A stretch of 64,000 nt of DNA from Batillaria attramentaria (taxonomy: Eukaryota; Mollusca; Gastropoda; Batillariidae). Of the stretch, positions 9,580 through 21,652 are shown one piece after another; the stretch's first letter is position 1; each line of letters opens with the position of its first letter. Below the pieces are notes generated by a model that was given only the letters and a program-made list of their open reading frames with translations, did not search any database and had not been told where the DNA came from. The DNA is taken from NCBI GenBank assembly GCA_018292915.2, contig JACVVK020000333.1, positions 632,501 to 696,500 of the forward strand, written 5' to 3'. A program made the position numbers and the translations under genes.

Positions 9580-10403
9580 CACAACGCCGCGGACACCGAC
9601 AACGGCTTTTTTGGGAGGCCCAGTTTTAGTGATCATTCTGGAACCGACGGTGAGGACTGACGGGGAGTGTCGGGCAAGTCGCGGGCAAGTTCTGATCCAA
9701 CGGGCAAACGTCCAGTATGGTGTTTAGTGCTTGCAAGGGAGGAGGGTTATGCGACAACGACGACCCCGCTGCCACCACCGCCACCACCACCACCACCGTC
9801 GACGTTGGGCCTACAGCAAGAACTGCACTACGATACGGTGCTGTGAGCGGCGTCAGTCAGTGTATGCTGCGTGCCGTGTAGACACAGAAAGAGAGAGAGA
9901 GTGTGTGTGAGTGAGTGAGAGAGAGGATAGACTCAGTGGCGACCAACACGCCTCAGCCGCCATCATGGAGGCCGTTGGAAAAGTAGCAGCAGCAGCAGTA
10001 GTAGCAGTAGTGGAAACAGCATCGTTATCGCCATCAACAGCAACAACAACAACAACGACAGCAGCAGCAGCAACAACTACAGTCCAGGATATCGCGAACG
10101 CTTTGATGTACTTCGGTCCGGAACCCCACCCCCGGGGCTAGACTCGACCCTGCACCCCCTCCCACTCCCCACACCCCGCCGCCAAACTGGCTCCTCCCGC
10201 GTCATGTGTCGCCCCCATCTGGTCCCCTCTACCACGACGACAACCACATCGACGACGACACCAACGATGGAGCAGAGTGGTGGCGCAGGGTCCCGTCGGA
10301 AGAGGACGACGCTGTGGGAGTATTGTTTTCTGTGAGTTGTGGTGTGCTCAGTGTTTCGGAGCCGGACGCACGGACCTGACACGGTCGGCACCGCTCGTTG
10401 GAC
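9580..10403 (+). promoter_or_regulatory. Probable promoter/5' UTR region of the kinase gene
   Basis: Relatively free of transposable elements and CpG-containing. It carries CAG/CAA/CAC triplet runs (9771-9796, 9985-10080) just upstream of a well-supported start codon at 10404. No TATA box is clear and no transcription start can be placed. The in-frame TGA at 10377-10379 shows that the kinase frame does not extend far upstream. Confidence 0.45.
9965..10141 (+). CDS. Possible upstream ORF (58 codons) in kinase 5' leader
   Basis: The ATG at 9965 has A at -3 and G at +4, and the frame runs 58 codons to TAG at 10139-10141. The peptide is low complexity (Ala-, Val- and Thr-rich, from CAG and CAA triplets) with no domain. 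If the transcript starts upstream of 9965, this ORF would be met before the kinase ATG at 10404 and could reduce its translation. No homologue is recognised; it may be only a by-product of the triplet repeat. Confidence 0.25.
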   Translation: MEAVGKVAAAAVVAVVETASLSPSTATTTTTTAAAATTTVQDIANALMYFGPEPHPRG

Positions 10404-10514
10404 ATGGGCAAGAAGATTCAGTGTATCGGCCGCTATGTCATGGAAGGCCAGACACTTGGAAAGGGCAATTTCGCCCGAGTGGAACTGGCCAGGCATACAG
10501 TCACCAACGTCAAG
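10404..10514 (+). CDS. AMPK-related Ser/Thr kinase, first coding exon
   Basis: Encodes residues 1-37 of a protein kinase. The ATG at 10404 has G at -3 and G at +4 and lies 27 bases after an in-frame TGA, so the start is well supported. After a short lead, IGRYVMEGQTLGKGNFARV is the first beta strand plus glycine-rich ATP loop (GKGNFARV, residues 19-26), followed by ELARHTVTNVK. The exon ends AAG|GTAAGT, a consensus donor at 10515, and joins in phase 0 to the exon at 54090. The arrangement fits the CAMK-like/AMPK-related group (SIK, NIM1, HUNK and SNRK are the closest I can recall); the subfamily cannot be fixed from 80 residues. These are normally soluble ATP-dependent protein kinases, often activated by an upstream kinase on the activation loop, which is not in this window. 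Confidence 0.88.
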
Positions 10515-10663
10515 GTAAGTCAGAGCAAGGGTCCATGAGAGTATTCGTGTGATGGGATATGTTGCTAATGCGTGTGTATGGAAACTGGCCGCCCTAGCCC
10601 TTCATTTCGCTGACTGGACAATGCGATAGATTGAACGATTGTCGTATATCGGTACATGCACTC

Positions 10664-10990
10664 ATAAGATAAGATAAGATAAGATAAGATAAGATAAGAT
10701 AAGATAAGATAAGATAATACAGAATACTTTATTGATCCCAAATATGGGAAATTGCTATTCTGGCCCTTAATAAGATAAGATAAGATAAGATAGCCTTTAT
10801 TGCCTCCAATGGGAAATTCGTAATTGGGGCCAACAAACTGCCAGTTGAAGTACAATGGGTACTGAATACAATAAAACAGTATAGTTGCAAAGAAGACCAT
10901 CAAGAGTTGCACAGGATGACGATCACGCATTGCAAACGCCTTGTTACGAAGTCTTGCAATTACCCTCGTCTCAGACTGGGTACCCACACT
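10664..10990 (-). mobile_element. Rex/L2-like LINE 3' ends with (ATAAG)n tails
   Basis: (ATAAG)n at 10666-10715 leads into CTTTATTGATCCCAAATATGGGAAATT; a second (ATAAG)n at about 10770-10790 leads into CTTTATTGCCTCCAATGGGAAATT. On the minus strand these are hairpin-plus-AATAAAG termini with pentamer tails, as in L2/Rex-type LINEs. There are two overlapping or nested copies and no RT remains. Confidence 0.6.
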
Positions 10991-11165
10991 TCATCCATAG
11001 GTTTAGGATACCGCGTTGGACACACTACATGAATAGGGCGTGATGTGGACAATGGCCATTTCTTTCGCAGATTGGACAATGGTATAGATTTAACGATCAT
11101 CTTTGTTTTGGGTAGATGCACGTACAGGAGATTTGTGATACCGCTTTAGACACGCCTTTTATGAT

Positions 11166-11530
11166 AGCCGCACAATAATAATAATAATAATAATGACGAC
11201 TTACAAGGCGCCTATACATGAAATGAAACAGGCTCTAAGCGCCGTACACCATAACTACATACACCCCTTTCATACACACAGACTCACAGGGAACATTCAA
11301 AGTTAAACAATAGCTCACAACAAGCAGGCTGACACGGTGGGGAAGGGCAGAGTAAATCAGTAATCAGTTTTAAATAGGTGGGTTTTGAGGCAGCGTTTGA
11401 AGCTGGCATTGGACTCTGTGTGTCTAAGTGGTTTAGGAAGTTGGTTCCAAAGAGCTGCAGCCTGAAAGGAAAAGGATCTCTGACCATATGTTTTAGTTCT
11501 TGCTGAGGGGGTGCACAGAACTTTTTAGTG
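11166..11530 (-). mobile_element. (AAT)n-ended dispersed repeat
   Basis: (AAT)n, then AAGGCGCCTATACATG and CTCTAAGCGCCG, then AAATAGGTGGGTTTTGAGGC and GGAAGTTGGTTCCAAAGAGC. The same ordered motifs occur after the AAT arrays at 57811 and 62577. Class unknown; no ORF. Confidence 0.55.
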
Positions 11531-12734
11531 TCAGAGGAGCTACGTAACTGCCTGGATGGAGTGCTTGTGCACCCTTGTGTCGTAGATTGGTCTTAGTTTG
11601 GTAGATTCATGCGTTTAGTGTGATTTACAAAACACTCAGAGGGATTGGCGCATTACTTTCGCAGACTGGACAATGGTAGATTGGACGATCGCGTTATTTG
11701 GGTAGATGCGTCCACAACAGCTTGAAGTTTGAAATACGTGTAGTGATGTACCGCCTTGGATACGCCTGTTAGTACGTCGCACATTTATTCTTGTCTAGAA
11801 GATTGGTCGTACATGTATTTTGGTAGATCCATGCAGCCGCAAGACACTAGTAGGTGTGGGATACATACACCGCTTTGGACTCCCCCGTTATCAAGTCGCA
11901 ATTTACCCTTGTCTGAAAGCCTGGTTTTACCTTGGTAGATCCATGCAGCCGCAAGACACTAGGAGGTTTGGGATACATACACCGCTTTGGACTCCTCCGT
12001 TATCAAGTCGCAATTTACCCTTGTCTGAAAGCCTGATTTTAACTTGGTAGATCCATGCAGCCACAAGACAGTAGTAGGTTTGGGATACACGCACCGCCTT
12101 GGATTCCCCCGTTATCAAGTCGCAATTTACCCTTGTCTGAAAGCTTGGTTTTACCATGGTAGATCCATGCAGCCGCAAGACACTAATGGGTTCGGGCACG
12201 CCTTTTATGAACTCATGCACACACCTTCCTCTGTACGCTGTCAGTGTCGCAACTTCGCAGTGTCGAATCAATGGCGAAGTGACTGACAATGGTAGGTGCT
12301 GTAATCTAGCTTCTGTTAAGGTGTTCTATCCTTCCACGAAAAGAGGAAATTCTACACTATTAGCCTAAGTGAACCGCCGACCTGCGGTGTTTGCGTTTGG
12401 GATGTCGCTTCAGACAAACTACATGAACAGGGTGCCATGTGGACGATGGCCTTACTTTCACAGACTGGACAACGGCAAATATACCACTTGGGTACGCCTT
12501 TAGTAAAAGAATTACCCTTGTGTTGTAGACTGGTCTTAGTTTGGTACATTTATGCAGCCACACGACACCAGTAAGTATGGGATATCGGTTTGGACACACA
12601 ATTTATGAAACCGCACAATTAGCAGTTTACAGTTTTCTTTATTTCCAGAAACCCCATCAGGGGGCACAGGCTTATTATATATGTGGTCTCGAAGACTGGT
12701 CTTACTTTGGTAGAGTCATGCACCCATGAGACTG

Positions 12735-12786
12735 TATGTGGTGGAAAAGGATGTTAAACTCCCAAACACCCACCTACCCACCCACC
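12735..12786 (+). mobile_element. 5'-truncated SINE1 (tail only) with target duplication
   Basis: Only the last ~52 bp (TATGTGGTGGAAAAGG..., CCCAAACACCCACC) are present. The 14-base CACCCATGAGACTG occurs at 12721-12734 and 12787-12800; its first bases overlap the ACCC tail. The truncation plus target duplication fits target-primed reverse transcription. Confidence 0.82.
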
Positions 12787-13043
12787 CACCCATGAGACTG
12801 CCATAAGACATCCATAGGTTTTGAATTACACACTGCTAACGCCTTTGTTACGAAGTCCGACAGATATAGTGCGTTTGGTAATTCAGTCGCCAACAATTCT
12901 CGGCGAGAACTTTTTACGGAATCACTTTCGTCTACCTTTCAAAGACTAAAAGTTGATCCCGGCCTAGTGACTTAATATATTTTAGAACAGTCTGGGCTCT
13001 CAGTTTCTCCGTTTCTTCTCGGCATAAGGGAAATTTTCAGTGG

Positions 13044-13135
13044 GTGGGGGAAGGTGGTGGGTTGGTAGGAGGGTGCGTATTTGGGAGTTTAACATCCTTT
13101 TTCACCACGTAAGGGTGATATCAAAGACGGGGCAT
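13044..13135 (-). mobile_element. 5'-truncated SINE1 with perfect 14-bp target duplication
   Basis: The minus strand reads CCCCGTCTTTGATATCACC, then GTGGTGAAAAAGGATGTTAAA and a CACCC-rich end. GAAATTTTCAGTGG flanks it at 13030-13043 and 13136-13149. Confidence 0.88.
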
Positions 13136-13932
13136 GAAATTTTCAGTGGAAGCGAGCTGAAAATATGAAGTGTCGAATATATATCTATATACCTTCAATT
13201 TGAATTTCAATTTGAATTTCTGAAAGTCCCAAGAGACGATGAGCTAAAGGTAATCACGCTCAGGTTTGCTATACCGCATAGGACACGCCTGTAACAGTCT
13301 TGCAAAGTCACCTCGTACAGTTACTCGGCTTTTGTAGCCAGGTCTCACTTTGGTACAACTATGCACCCACAAGACAACAATAGTTTGGCGGGGTACTGTC
13401 TGCAATGCACTTGCCCACGTCTGTTACGTTCCAATTTTGAAACTTCGCAGCATCAAATCAATGGTGAAGTAACCGAGGAGGTGCCTCAGTCTAGTTTCTG
13501 TTCTGTCTTTCAAAGAAATGGGGAAATTCTACCCTTTTTTAAAAAAAAGAGAATCATGAAAAATTACAACGCCTATAGAGCCCTTTGATATTTCGACAAA
13601 CGTGTTGCCTCCTTCCGAGAACGTCAAAATGTTCATTTTATTTTTTAATCGTATTTTTAGTGTTTTGCACATATATAAACAGTACGCAAAAACATTTAAG
13701 TACACACACAAGCATAACATGCGAGAGCTAGATATAGTAACATGCATGTACAGTTCTACAACTTTAGCCCATGAACATCCGACCTACAGAGGTTCTTGAC
13801 CCACGGAACTATTGTTCACGAACATTGAAAAAAAAACAACAAAAAAAACCACTTCTTCCTGCATGTATCACTAAGCACAGCAAGTACGCCAGAAAACCTT
13901 CCTTTGCAAAATCAGCCAAGCTCACCACAAAG

Positions 13933-14692
<760 letters not shown>

Positions 14693-14758
<66 letters not shown>
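14693..14758. repeat. (CA)n microsatellite
   Basis: About 32 CA units without interruption. Confidence 0.97.
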
Positions 14759-14759
<1 letters not shown>

Positions 14760-15305
14760 CCGTTTATTTGGATGGTGCCTATAGGCGTCACTGCCTATCT
14801 TACTAGCAGTCCTCAAAATGTCAACAAAACACTATAAGCAGAAGACAGGAATGGCTTTGTAAAAATGATAAGCATGTAACTAAACGAGAGAGAGAGAGAG
14901 AGAGAGAGAGACAGATCGAGTGGTCAAAACACTATATCGCTTGATTCTTCTGAAAAAAAAAAAAAGAAAGGTTTTGCTGAACTCTGCAATGAAAACCCGC
15001 TACCAGATGGAAGAAAATCGACAAATTACACAGGAAAAACTGCACCAGCCTCTTTTCAGAGAGTGATTTCACCTGCAATTTTCTCATTAGAATCGATTAT
15101 TTCTCGTGTCCAGAGGCGAAGACTGCCGGCTCACTCGTGTTCGCGAAATTCCAGATACAATCAAGTCTCTTTTAGCCGGCCACCTGAATATGACGACAAC
15201 CTGGATAAAGGGACCATCAGACTTATGCTCTTCCGGTATTGAAATGAACCTTTGCATACTGGTCACCTGTCCAACGAGGCCCAAGTCCAGAGTCTAGGTT
15301 GATTT

Positions 15306-15467
15306 GTGATTAACCACGTGAATGTAATGTGTTCATTGTGTGAGAGAATGCGTGTGGTTCACGTGATCGTGCGTGTTGGGATCAGTTCGCGGCGCTTTCA
15401 AGCCAGTTCAAGAAATTGGGTAAAGCGCCTACACAATACTCATCTATTATTATTATTATTATTACAT
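15306..15467 (+). mobile_element. SINE2 3' half
   Basis: CCACGTGAATGTAATGTG, GAGAGAATGCGTGTGG, TCAGTTCGCGGCGC and GGGTAAAGCGCC, then an ATT tail at about 15451-15465. The head and first body half are missing. Confidence 0.82.
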
Positions 15468-15684
15468 TAAGGTTTACATGTTATGAATGAAATCATATCA
15501 ACAATCTCTTGTCTCTATATTGTGGAGCTGGGTTATTAGCACAGACACAAAACTTCGTAATTCAGAAAAGTAAATACAAGACCTAGAGGTGATTATTTCT
15601 ATTTCGGTTGTAACATTTCCGTCCGTATCCTCGGGCAGAGAACGATTGATCTGCACCTCCCCCCCCCAACATGTGATCAGCCTA

Positions 15685-15687
<3 letters not shown>

Positions 15688-15760
<73 letters not shown>
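15688..15760. repeat. (CA)n microsatellite
   Basis: About 36 CA units. Confidence 0.97.
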
Positions 15761-15761
<1 letters not shown>

Positions 15762-15859
15762 AACACACACGCATGCACGCAATCATTCCAAACGGCCTAT
15801 CTCAGCTGACTGCTATGCGTACGTGCAACAGGTTTTGTCAATGCAGCTGGTTTTGATGG

Positions 15860-15899
<40 letters not shown>

Positions 15900-16341
15900 T
15901 GTTTTATTCAGTTTAAGCTTTTCGGCCCATGACTAAAGGGGGGTGGGGTCAGTGAGGGGAACACGTACACAATGTGTCACGAAGTTCTAAAGCCTGAAGT
16001 ATAAACATAGCTACGCTGTATGTTAAGTTAGAACAACTGTCAGACATAACTGCTGAAAATCGAAACAAGGATGGATGCCTTGTAAATTTACCAGGAATGT
16101 ACTGTTTTCTCAAGGCACTGTAACTGGGACATACAAACAAAAAATGCATTTCAGTTTCATTATTCGGACAATGTGGACATTTAAGGCAGACACCAGGGAC
16201 TTTACAGAAGCGGTATTTGTGGCATTTCAAACTAGTAATTCCAAGTCTGAATCTAATGAAAACACCCCTTAGACCAATGAGCACAATAAGCGAGAAAGAA
16301 ACCGTTCTTTCAGAATCAGAGAGGGTTTAGAAAAACGGTGC

Positions 16342-16342
<1 letters not shown>
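15900..16342 (-). pseudogene. LINE ORF2 C-terminal fragment with zinc-knuckle
   Basis: The minus-strand frame 16284-15949 contains CLKCPHCPNNETEMHFLFVC, a Cys-x2-Cys plus His/Cys cluster like the zinc-binding C-terminal region of non-LTR reverse transcriptase polyproteins. The 3' end reads AAACTGAATAAAACATC and then (CT)n on the same strand (15859-15899 in plus coordinates). The RT core is absent, so it is 5'-truncated. It differs from the 26-kb LINE in C-terminal sequence, so it may be a second lineage with the same (CT)n 3' flank. Confidence 0.65.

Positions 16343-16430
<88 letters not shown>
16343..16430. repeat. (CT)n(GT)n compound microsatellite
   Basis: CT run followed directly by a GT run. 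Confidence 0.96.
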
Positions 16431-16486
16431 GGGAAGCGGGTCGAACATTAACGTTCAGTGTCTACCACCTTTGAAAAACAACAACG

Positions 16487-16661
16487 GAGGGGGGAGGGGG
16501 GAGTTGGGGGTTTAACGTCCTTTTCCACCACATACGGGTGACATCAAAGACGGGGCAACGATGAAAATGCCAGCACAAATATTTGGCCCCAGCCGTCATA
16601 CGAACTCACGACCCGAGCATTAGAAGTTCAACGCTCTGCCATTCGGCCACCCGGACTCCCC
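16487..16661 (-). mobile_element. SINE1 with 14-bp target duplication
   Basis: Complete minus-strand SINE1. GAAAAACAACAACG is present at 16473-16486 and again at 16662-16675. Confidence 0.88.
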
Positions 16662-16909
16662 GAAAAACAACAACGACAACAACAACAAATAAATAAATAA
16701 ATAGAAAATAAAAGATTCACAAACAATGGGGATTGGAACCCTTGACGTTCCAGACTCATAAGACATCGCCCAGTGAAATGCACCATCCCCAAGGACAATG
16801 AGCACAATACGCGAGAAGAGTTTCCAATCGGCCTTGTTCCGGCCAGTATACACACGCCCACTATTGTGGCATTAATTCCGTGACCAAGTCTCGTCAGATA
16901 CCATCACGT

Positions 16910-17161
16910 GGGCCCGTATGTAAAACTCGAGGTTAATTTAACCCACGGCTACGGGCCCAACCCAGACTAGGAAAAAAGAAACCCAAAAGCAAAATTAAAT
17001 AAGAAAAGAAGCAAAAAGTCTTTCTATAACGGCTTAGGCACCTTGCTGGAATGAGCCCGCTTCTTGATTTAAAAAAAAAATTAACCCTAAAGCTAGTTTA
17101 GTTCGAGGTTAGACTCTAACCCGGGGCTAAACTCCCTAACCTCGACTATTACATACGGGCC
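16910..17161 (+). mobile_element. MITE family copy 2
   Basis: Begins GGGCCCGTATGTAAAACTCG and ends CTATTACATACGGGCC, with internal CGGCTACGGGCC, GAATGAGCCCGCTTC and TAACCCGGGGCTAAAC. No ORF. Confidence 0.82.
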
Positions 17162-17499
17162 TGGAGACTTCCCCAGACAACACGTTGATAATGATGATGA
17201 TGTCTTGACATAGGGGGACGCCTTCACCCTCATTGAGGGAGAGGTTTTAAAAGAAGTATAGGGAGATGGTTAATGGGGGTGATACGCTGAAGACAGTCCA
17301 AAGCTCATCCCGTCGAAAATCATGTAGTCTCTGGTGCGCAGCTGCTGCAGGCAGGCCGCCTCAGTTTTGAGTGGGATTATTCGGGCTGAGTGGATGAGCA
17401 GATGAGCATTTAATCGTTTCCGGAATGCTGTGATGCTGACTGTCTGAAACGTAGGGTTTGGTGAACAATGGACGACTACACTCTTGTCAGTCGAAAGTG

Positions 17500-17960
17500 C
17501 CGAGCCGACAGAAATCAGCCAGTCGCGTCCCTCGGCATAATGAGCACAACACGTACGTGGCAAGCTTCTTGCCACACACTACAACGTGGGAAGCACGTGT
17601 TGTTTGATACGACTAAAACACGGAAAGAAAGCTGTAAGTCCATTGACGTAATATGAGGGAAAAAGACCATTACATCAATGTCTTTCATCTTGAAATCACC
17701 CCCTTTTCCCCATAAAACGGCGCCATTGACGTAATATGAGGGAAAAAGACCATTACATCAATGTCTTTCATCTTGAAATCACCCCCTTTTCCCCATAAAA
17801 CGGCGCCATTGACGTAATATGAGGGAAAAAGACCATTACATCAATGTCTTTCATCTTGAAATCACCCCCTTTTCCCCATAAAACGGCGCCATGGACGTAC
17901 CGTGTTTTGCCAATACACGGCAAGGGAAAGGGGCGAGACTTTGGCCTCAGGTCGTGCTGG
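17500..17960 (+). repeat. Family D copy with 83-bp tandem triplication
   Basis: Ordered motifs GGCATAATGAGCACAAC, TTGCCACACACTACAACG, GTTTGATACGAC and GTGTTTTGCCAATACACGG match the copies at 38.9 and 48.4 kb. An 83-bp segment beginning CATTGACGTAATATGAGGG is present three times (17641, 17724, 17807). Confidence 0.82.
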
Positions 17961-18225
17961 GTGGGTTCGTCTATTCAGACCTCTCTTCTGTTCCAAGGTG
18001 GCTAACGCTCCAGCATACTCCATCTCCGAGGAGCGACAATCCGCAGGAATAATGTGGTGAACCTGTCTCGGGCACAGTCCACACGTACGTCGTACGTTGT
18101 GCGTTCGACAGTTGCCGTGCTAAATCCTCAGGTGGGTCGCTGCCAGGAGAGGTCTGCCGCCGTTTGTTGGAGTTTCGTCAACAGGGCGGTCTGGACCTCG
18201 ATACCCTTCTTGGACGTAGGCTAGC

Positions 18226-18512
18226 CCCGTTCATTCGGGGCCGATCGTCGGGGGGTTCTCTCCGGGTAATCCGGCTTCCCCCCCCCTATGTTTTGGAAAT
18301 GTTCATCCCACAAAATTTGAAAAGAAATACGATTCTAAATTCCGACACCTAAATAGCTGAGCTGACCCTTCGCAACATATGATCGTAATGAGTCTATGCC
18401 CCGTGTGAGAGAATGCGTGTGATTCACGTGAGCGTGCGTGTTGGGTTCAGCTCGCGGCGCTTTGAGCCAGTTCAGGGAATTAGAGAAAGCGCCTACACAA
18501 AACTCAGTTGTT
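18226..18512 (+). mobile_element. SINE2, 5'-truncated
   Basis: Starts in the body at GTTCATTCGGGGCCGATCG and runs through TTCGCGGCGC-like and AAAGCGCCTACACAAAACTC to a degenerate ATT/ATC tail. The tRNA-like head is absent. Confidence 0.78.
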
Positions 18513-18790
18513 ATCATCATTACCATTCCAGGCCGGCTTGAAACTCAACTTCTCCCCCAATCTATCTTTCTTTACTTTTGACACGCAATAGAGTAATGCG
18601 TAAGCGGCATGGGAGAGCTCCGTGAGTTTCCCTACTAAGTAGTTAGGTCTAACGTCTTGCTTGAACCATGCAGGTTGGGTGTTCTATGATAACCATAATA
18701 CTCAGACGCCCATGCTGCTACAGCTGTTTTTCGTAGTATTTTCACTGCCCTCAGCCAATACCTGTTGCCGCATCATCATCTTGCTGGTCG

Positions 18791-18797
18791 CGCGCGC

Positions 18798-18840
<43 letters not shown>

Positions 18841-18990
18841 AGCCCGGGAGCGGGGGGAGGGGGGGGGGCGTGTATGATGCTGCACAGTATGTGTTTGTAG
18901 TTCAATGTATTTGTGGAGGCATGATCCGTGTGTTTCTGGGTGAGTGATTGTAAGGCGCCCTGTGCTCCTGCGGGAGGGAGGACGTCCCTT

Positions 18991-19059
<69 letters not shown>
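18791..19059. repeat. Opposed (GT)n and (CA)n tracts
   Basis: (CG)n(GT)n at 18791-18838 and (CA)n at 18992-19059 are complementary and about 150 bp apart. A 13-bp G-rich run lies at about 18855. Confidence 0.95.
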
Positions 19060-19062
<3 letters not shown>

Positions 19063-19549
19063 AGCAAGGTGATGATGTGGTAACAGCTATTGGCTGATGG
19101 AAGTGAAGATACGAAGAAACAGTATCATTATTATTATTATCATTGTTTTGCCCAGGATGACAAGTAAAAACCGTCACTCGCGAAACAGTGTTCAATTTAC
19201 GACTGAGGCAGTGACCGCGTGACTCGCTTGCACCACCACTGGATCTTTTCCCGACACTGAGCAATTCAGCCAGTCGCGAGTACACTCCACAGTTTGATTG
19301 TCAGAGGTAGGGACTGACTGCGAGTGTCGATCAATACGTTGCCGGTTCAGTTTCGTCTCGCTAGTTAGGAAATGCTGAGTTGAAAATTGAAGACGTTTAG
19401 TATAGCAGGTTTTTTTTGGGGTTTTTTTTAGGCTTCCGACCGATCACGAACCTGACACACCCGCCTGACAGCTATATTGTTCTACAGCCACGCTATATAC
19501 ACCCACGCTTTTCTGTGTGTCTGTGTGATTAGGTGTCCGTCTGTGTCTG

Positions 19550-19695
19550 TGTGTTTCTCTGTCCGTCTGTGTCTGCCTCTGCCTGTCTCTCTGTCTCTGT
19601 ATATACCTCTCTCTCTCTCTCTCTGCTTGGGAGTGTCATTTCATCTCTCTCTGCGTCTCTGTCTGTCTGTCTGTCTGTCTCTGTCTCTGTCTCTG

Positions 19696-19727
<32 letters not shown>

Positions 19728-19803
19728 AATTTCTTTCAGATTGGAGTCCCACATTGCTGACCCCGCTGGCAAACTGCAGCTTACTCAGACAGAGAGTGAA
19801 GGG

Positions 19804-19843
<40 letters not shown>
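19550..19843. repeat. CT/GT-rich simple sequence, (CA)n, then (GA)n
   Basis: Interspersed CTGT/CTCT from about 19540, CA at about 19703-19727 and GA at 19811-19843. Ser/Leu/Val-rich frames are repeat by-products. Confidence 0.9.
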
Positions 19844-19844
<1 letters not shown>

Positions 19845-19962
19845 CGTTGCCTGTCAGTAATGCTTTTATGTGATGAGAAATATCGACCCCGACAACATAC
19901 TCGCAAAATAACATCCATGTTTGACGCGTCGCATTGTGTGGATCTGGTACAGGAACCTGAAA

Positions 19963-20167
19963 GGGGGGATGGTCGGTGGTGTAGAGGTAAAGACATCTGC
20001 CACCAGTGCCAGAGATTAGGGTTCGAATCCAACTTTAGGCATCGGATCTTGCAGCTGGATTGCCCGGCACCGTTTATTTGGATCGATCGTCAGGGGGTTG
20101 GGGATGGAGGGGGCGGGGGTCTTCTCGGGTACTCCGGCTTCCTCACCTCACGCTCTGCTTTCATGTT

Positions 20168-20230
<63 letters not shown>

Positions 20231-20405
20231 TCAAAATATACTCAGTCGTAAATCTGAAACCTAGACAGCAGAGATGACCTTTTCACCAAAGGTATTGATT
20301 TCCGGTTTGTGAGAGAATGCGTGTGATTCACGTGAGCGTGCGCGTTTGGTACAGTCCGCGGCGCTTTGAGCCAAGAAATTGCGATAAAACGCCTATATCA
20401 GTGCA
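19963..20405 (+). mobile_element. Diverged SINE2 with internal (CA)n
   Basis: Head GGTCGGTGGTGTAGAGG with GGGTTCGAATCC, body GATCGATCGTCAGGGGG and GGGTACTCCGGCTTCC, a (CA)n expansion at 20170-20228, then GAGAGAATGCGTGTG and CCGCGGCGCTTTGAGCC. This is the order of SINE2 parts, with more divergence than other copies. Confidence 0.75.
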
Positions 20406-21085
20406 CATCTTCTCCCCCTTCTTCGCCTTATTTCTATTATTCTTAGTAGTTACATACGCAGGTCAACTGCAAATGTAAATTTCGCATCTCTTGTGAAGAA
20501 TACAGACAAAAATGTCTTCGAATCAATTGCCCGCGCACAAGAAAAACATAGAGAATAGGTCGTATGAATCACTTTGTGTAAAAATCTGCGCTGTGTGTGG
20601 GTTCACAAATACGGGGAGATATTGACGATCTGACACAAAAGTGGAAAAAAAAGAGAGAATGAAAAGAAGAAAAGAAAGAATGGAGAAGCAGACACGCCTT
20701 TCAATTTGTAGTATTGAGCATAGAAGGTTTTTGGTCGAAGGATCATTTTTCACGAACATTTTACTGTCCGTCCAGTTTCTCAAGCGCACACAGCGACAGT
20801 TCGTTAGCTTCCTAACGGCTTCTGCGGCTTTCGTGTCAGGAGAGATTGTTTTGGTCCGTCCCAGACAGATTTTGTCCGACAATCTCGTATGTAGGCGCTT
20901 GAATTCCCCGAACAGACGCACGCCATCTGAAATGGAAGACTTTGAGTATTATTATTGGTGGCACTTTTATTTTTCTTTTCGGTGTGTGTGTGTGGGGGGG
21001 GAGGGGGTTCGAAGGGGCGGGAAGGGGAGGTTATGGGGTGGTAGTTGTCAGTATTAGTAGTAGCCGGAGAGAGAGAGAGAGAGAG

Positions 21086-21258
21086 GGTGGATGGGTGGGT
21101 GTTTGGGGGTTTAACGTCCTTTTTCACCAAATAGGGTGATATCAAAGACGGGGCAACGATGAAAAAGCCAGCACAAATATTTGGCCCCAGCCAGGATCGA
21201 ACTCACGACCCGAGCATTAGAAGTCCAACGCTCTACCATTCGACCACCCCGGCTCCCC
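21086..21258 (-). mobile_element. SINE1 inside a (GA)n tract
   Basis: Complete minus-strand SINE1 with (GA)n at 21066-21085 and again from 21259. On the SINE's own strand both flanks are (CT)n. Confidence 0.87.
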
Positions 21259-21314
21259 GAGAGAGAGAGAGAGAGAGGGAGAGGGAGGAGGAGGAGGAGG
21301 AGGAGGAGGAGGAG

Positions 21315-21374
<60 letters not shown>
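21259..21374. repeat. (GA)n with (GGA)n block
   Basis: A purine-only run of about 115 bp including (AGG)n at about 21283-21315; a potential triplex-forming tract. Confidence 0.95.
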
Positions 21375-21376
<2 letters not shown>

Positions 21377-21652
21377 CTTGGGGTTTTTTTTGTTTGTTTT
21401 GTTTTGTTTTGTTTTCTGTGAAGATCGTTGTCGAGCTATACCCTTCGATTGTTTGAATATATGTTTCTTTCAATCACTACAATGGAATTTTTCCTGATAT
21501 GCACCTACCTCCATCTGAAGACGAACACACATCTGTTACAGACACGGTTGATAGTTCTAGAACATAATTATTAGAATGTTCAAAATTAGGAGAACAAAAT
21601 GTGTAGGTCTCTGACCGCTCCCGTCCAGTCTTCTAGAACCATTCGTATGTGT

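Larger units (their letters stand above)
10990..13460 (+). repeat. Degenerate ~112-bp minisatellite
   Basis: Four clear units start at 11821, 11933, 12045 and 12156 (TGGTAGATCCATGCAGCC...). Diverged units, recognisable by GGTACAACTATGCACCC, GGACACGCC and CTTGTCTGAAAG, extend from about 11.0 to 13.45 kb. It is interrupted by an (AAT)n repeat-family element and by two truncated SINE1 inserts. Confidence 0.8.
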
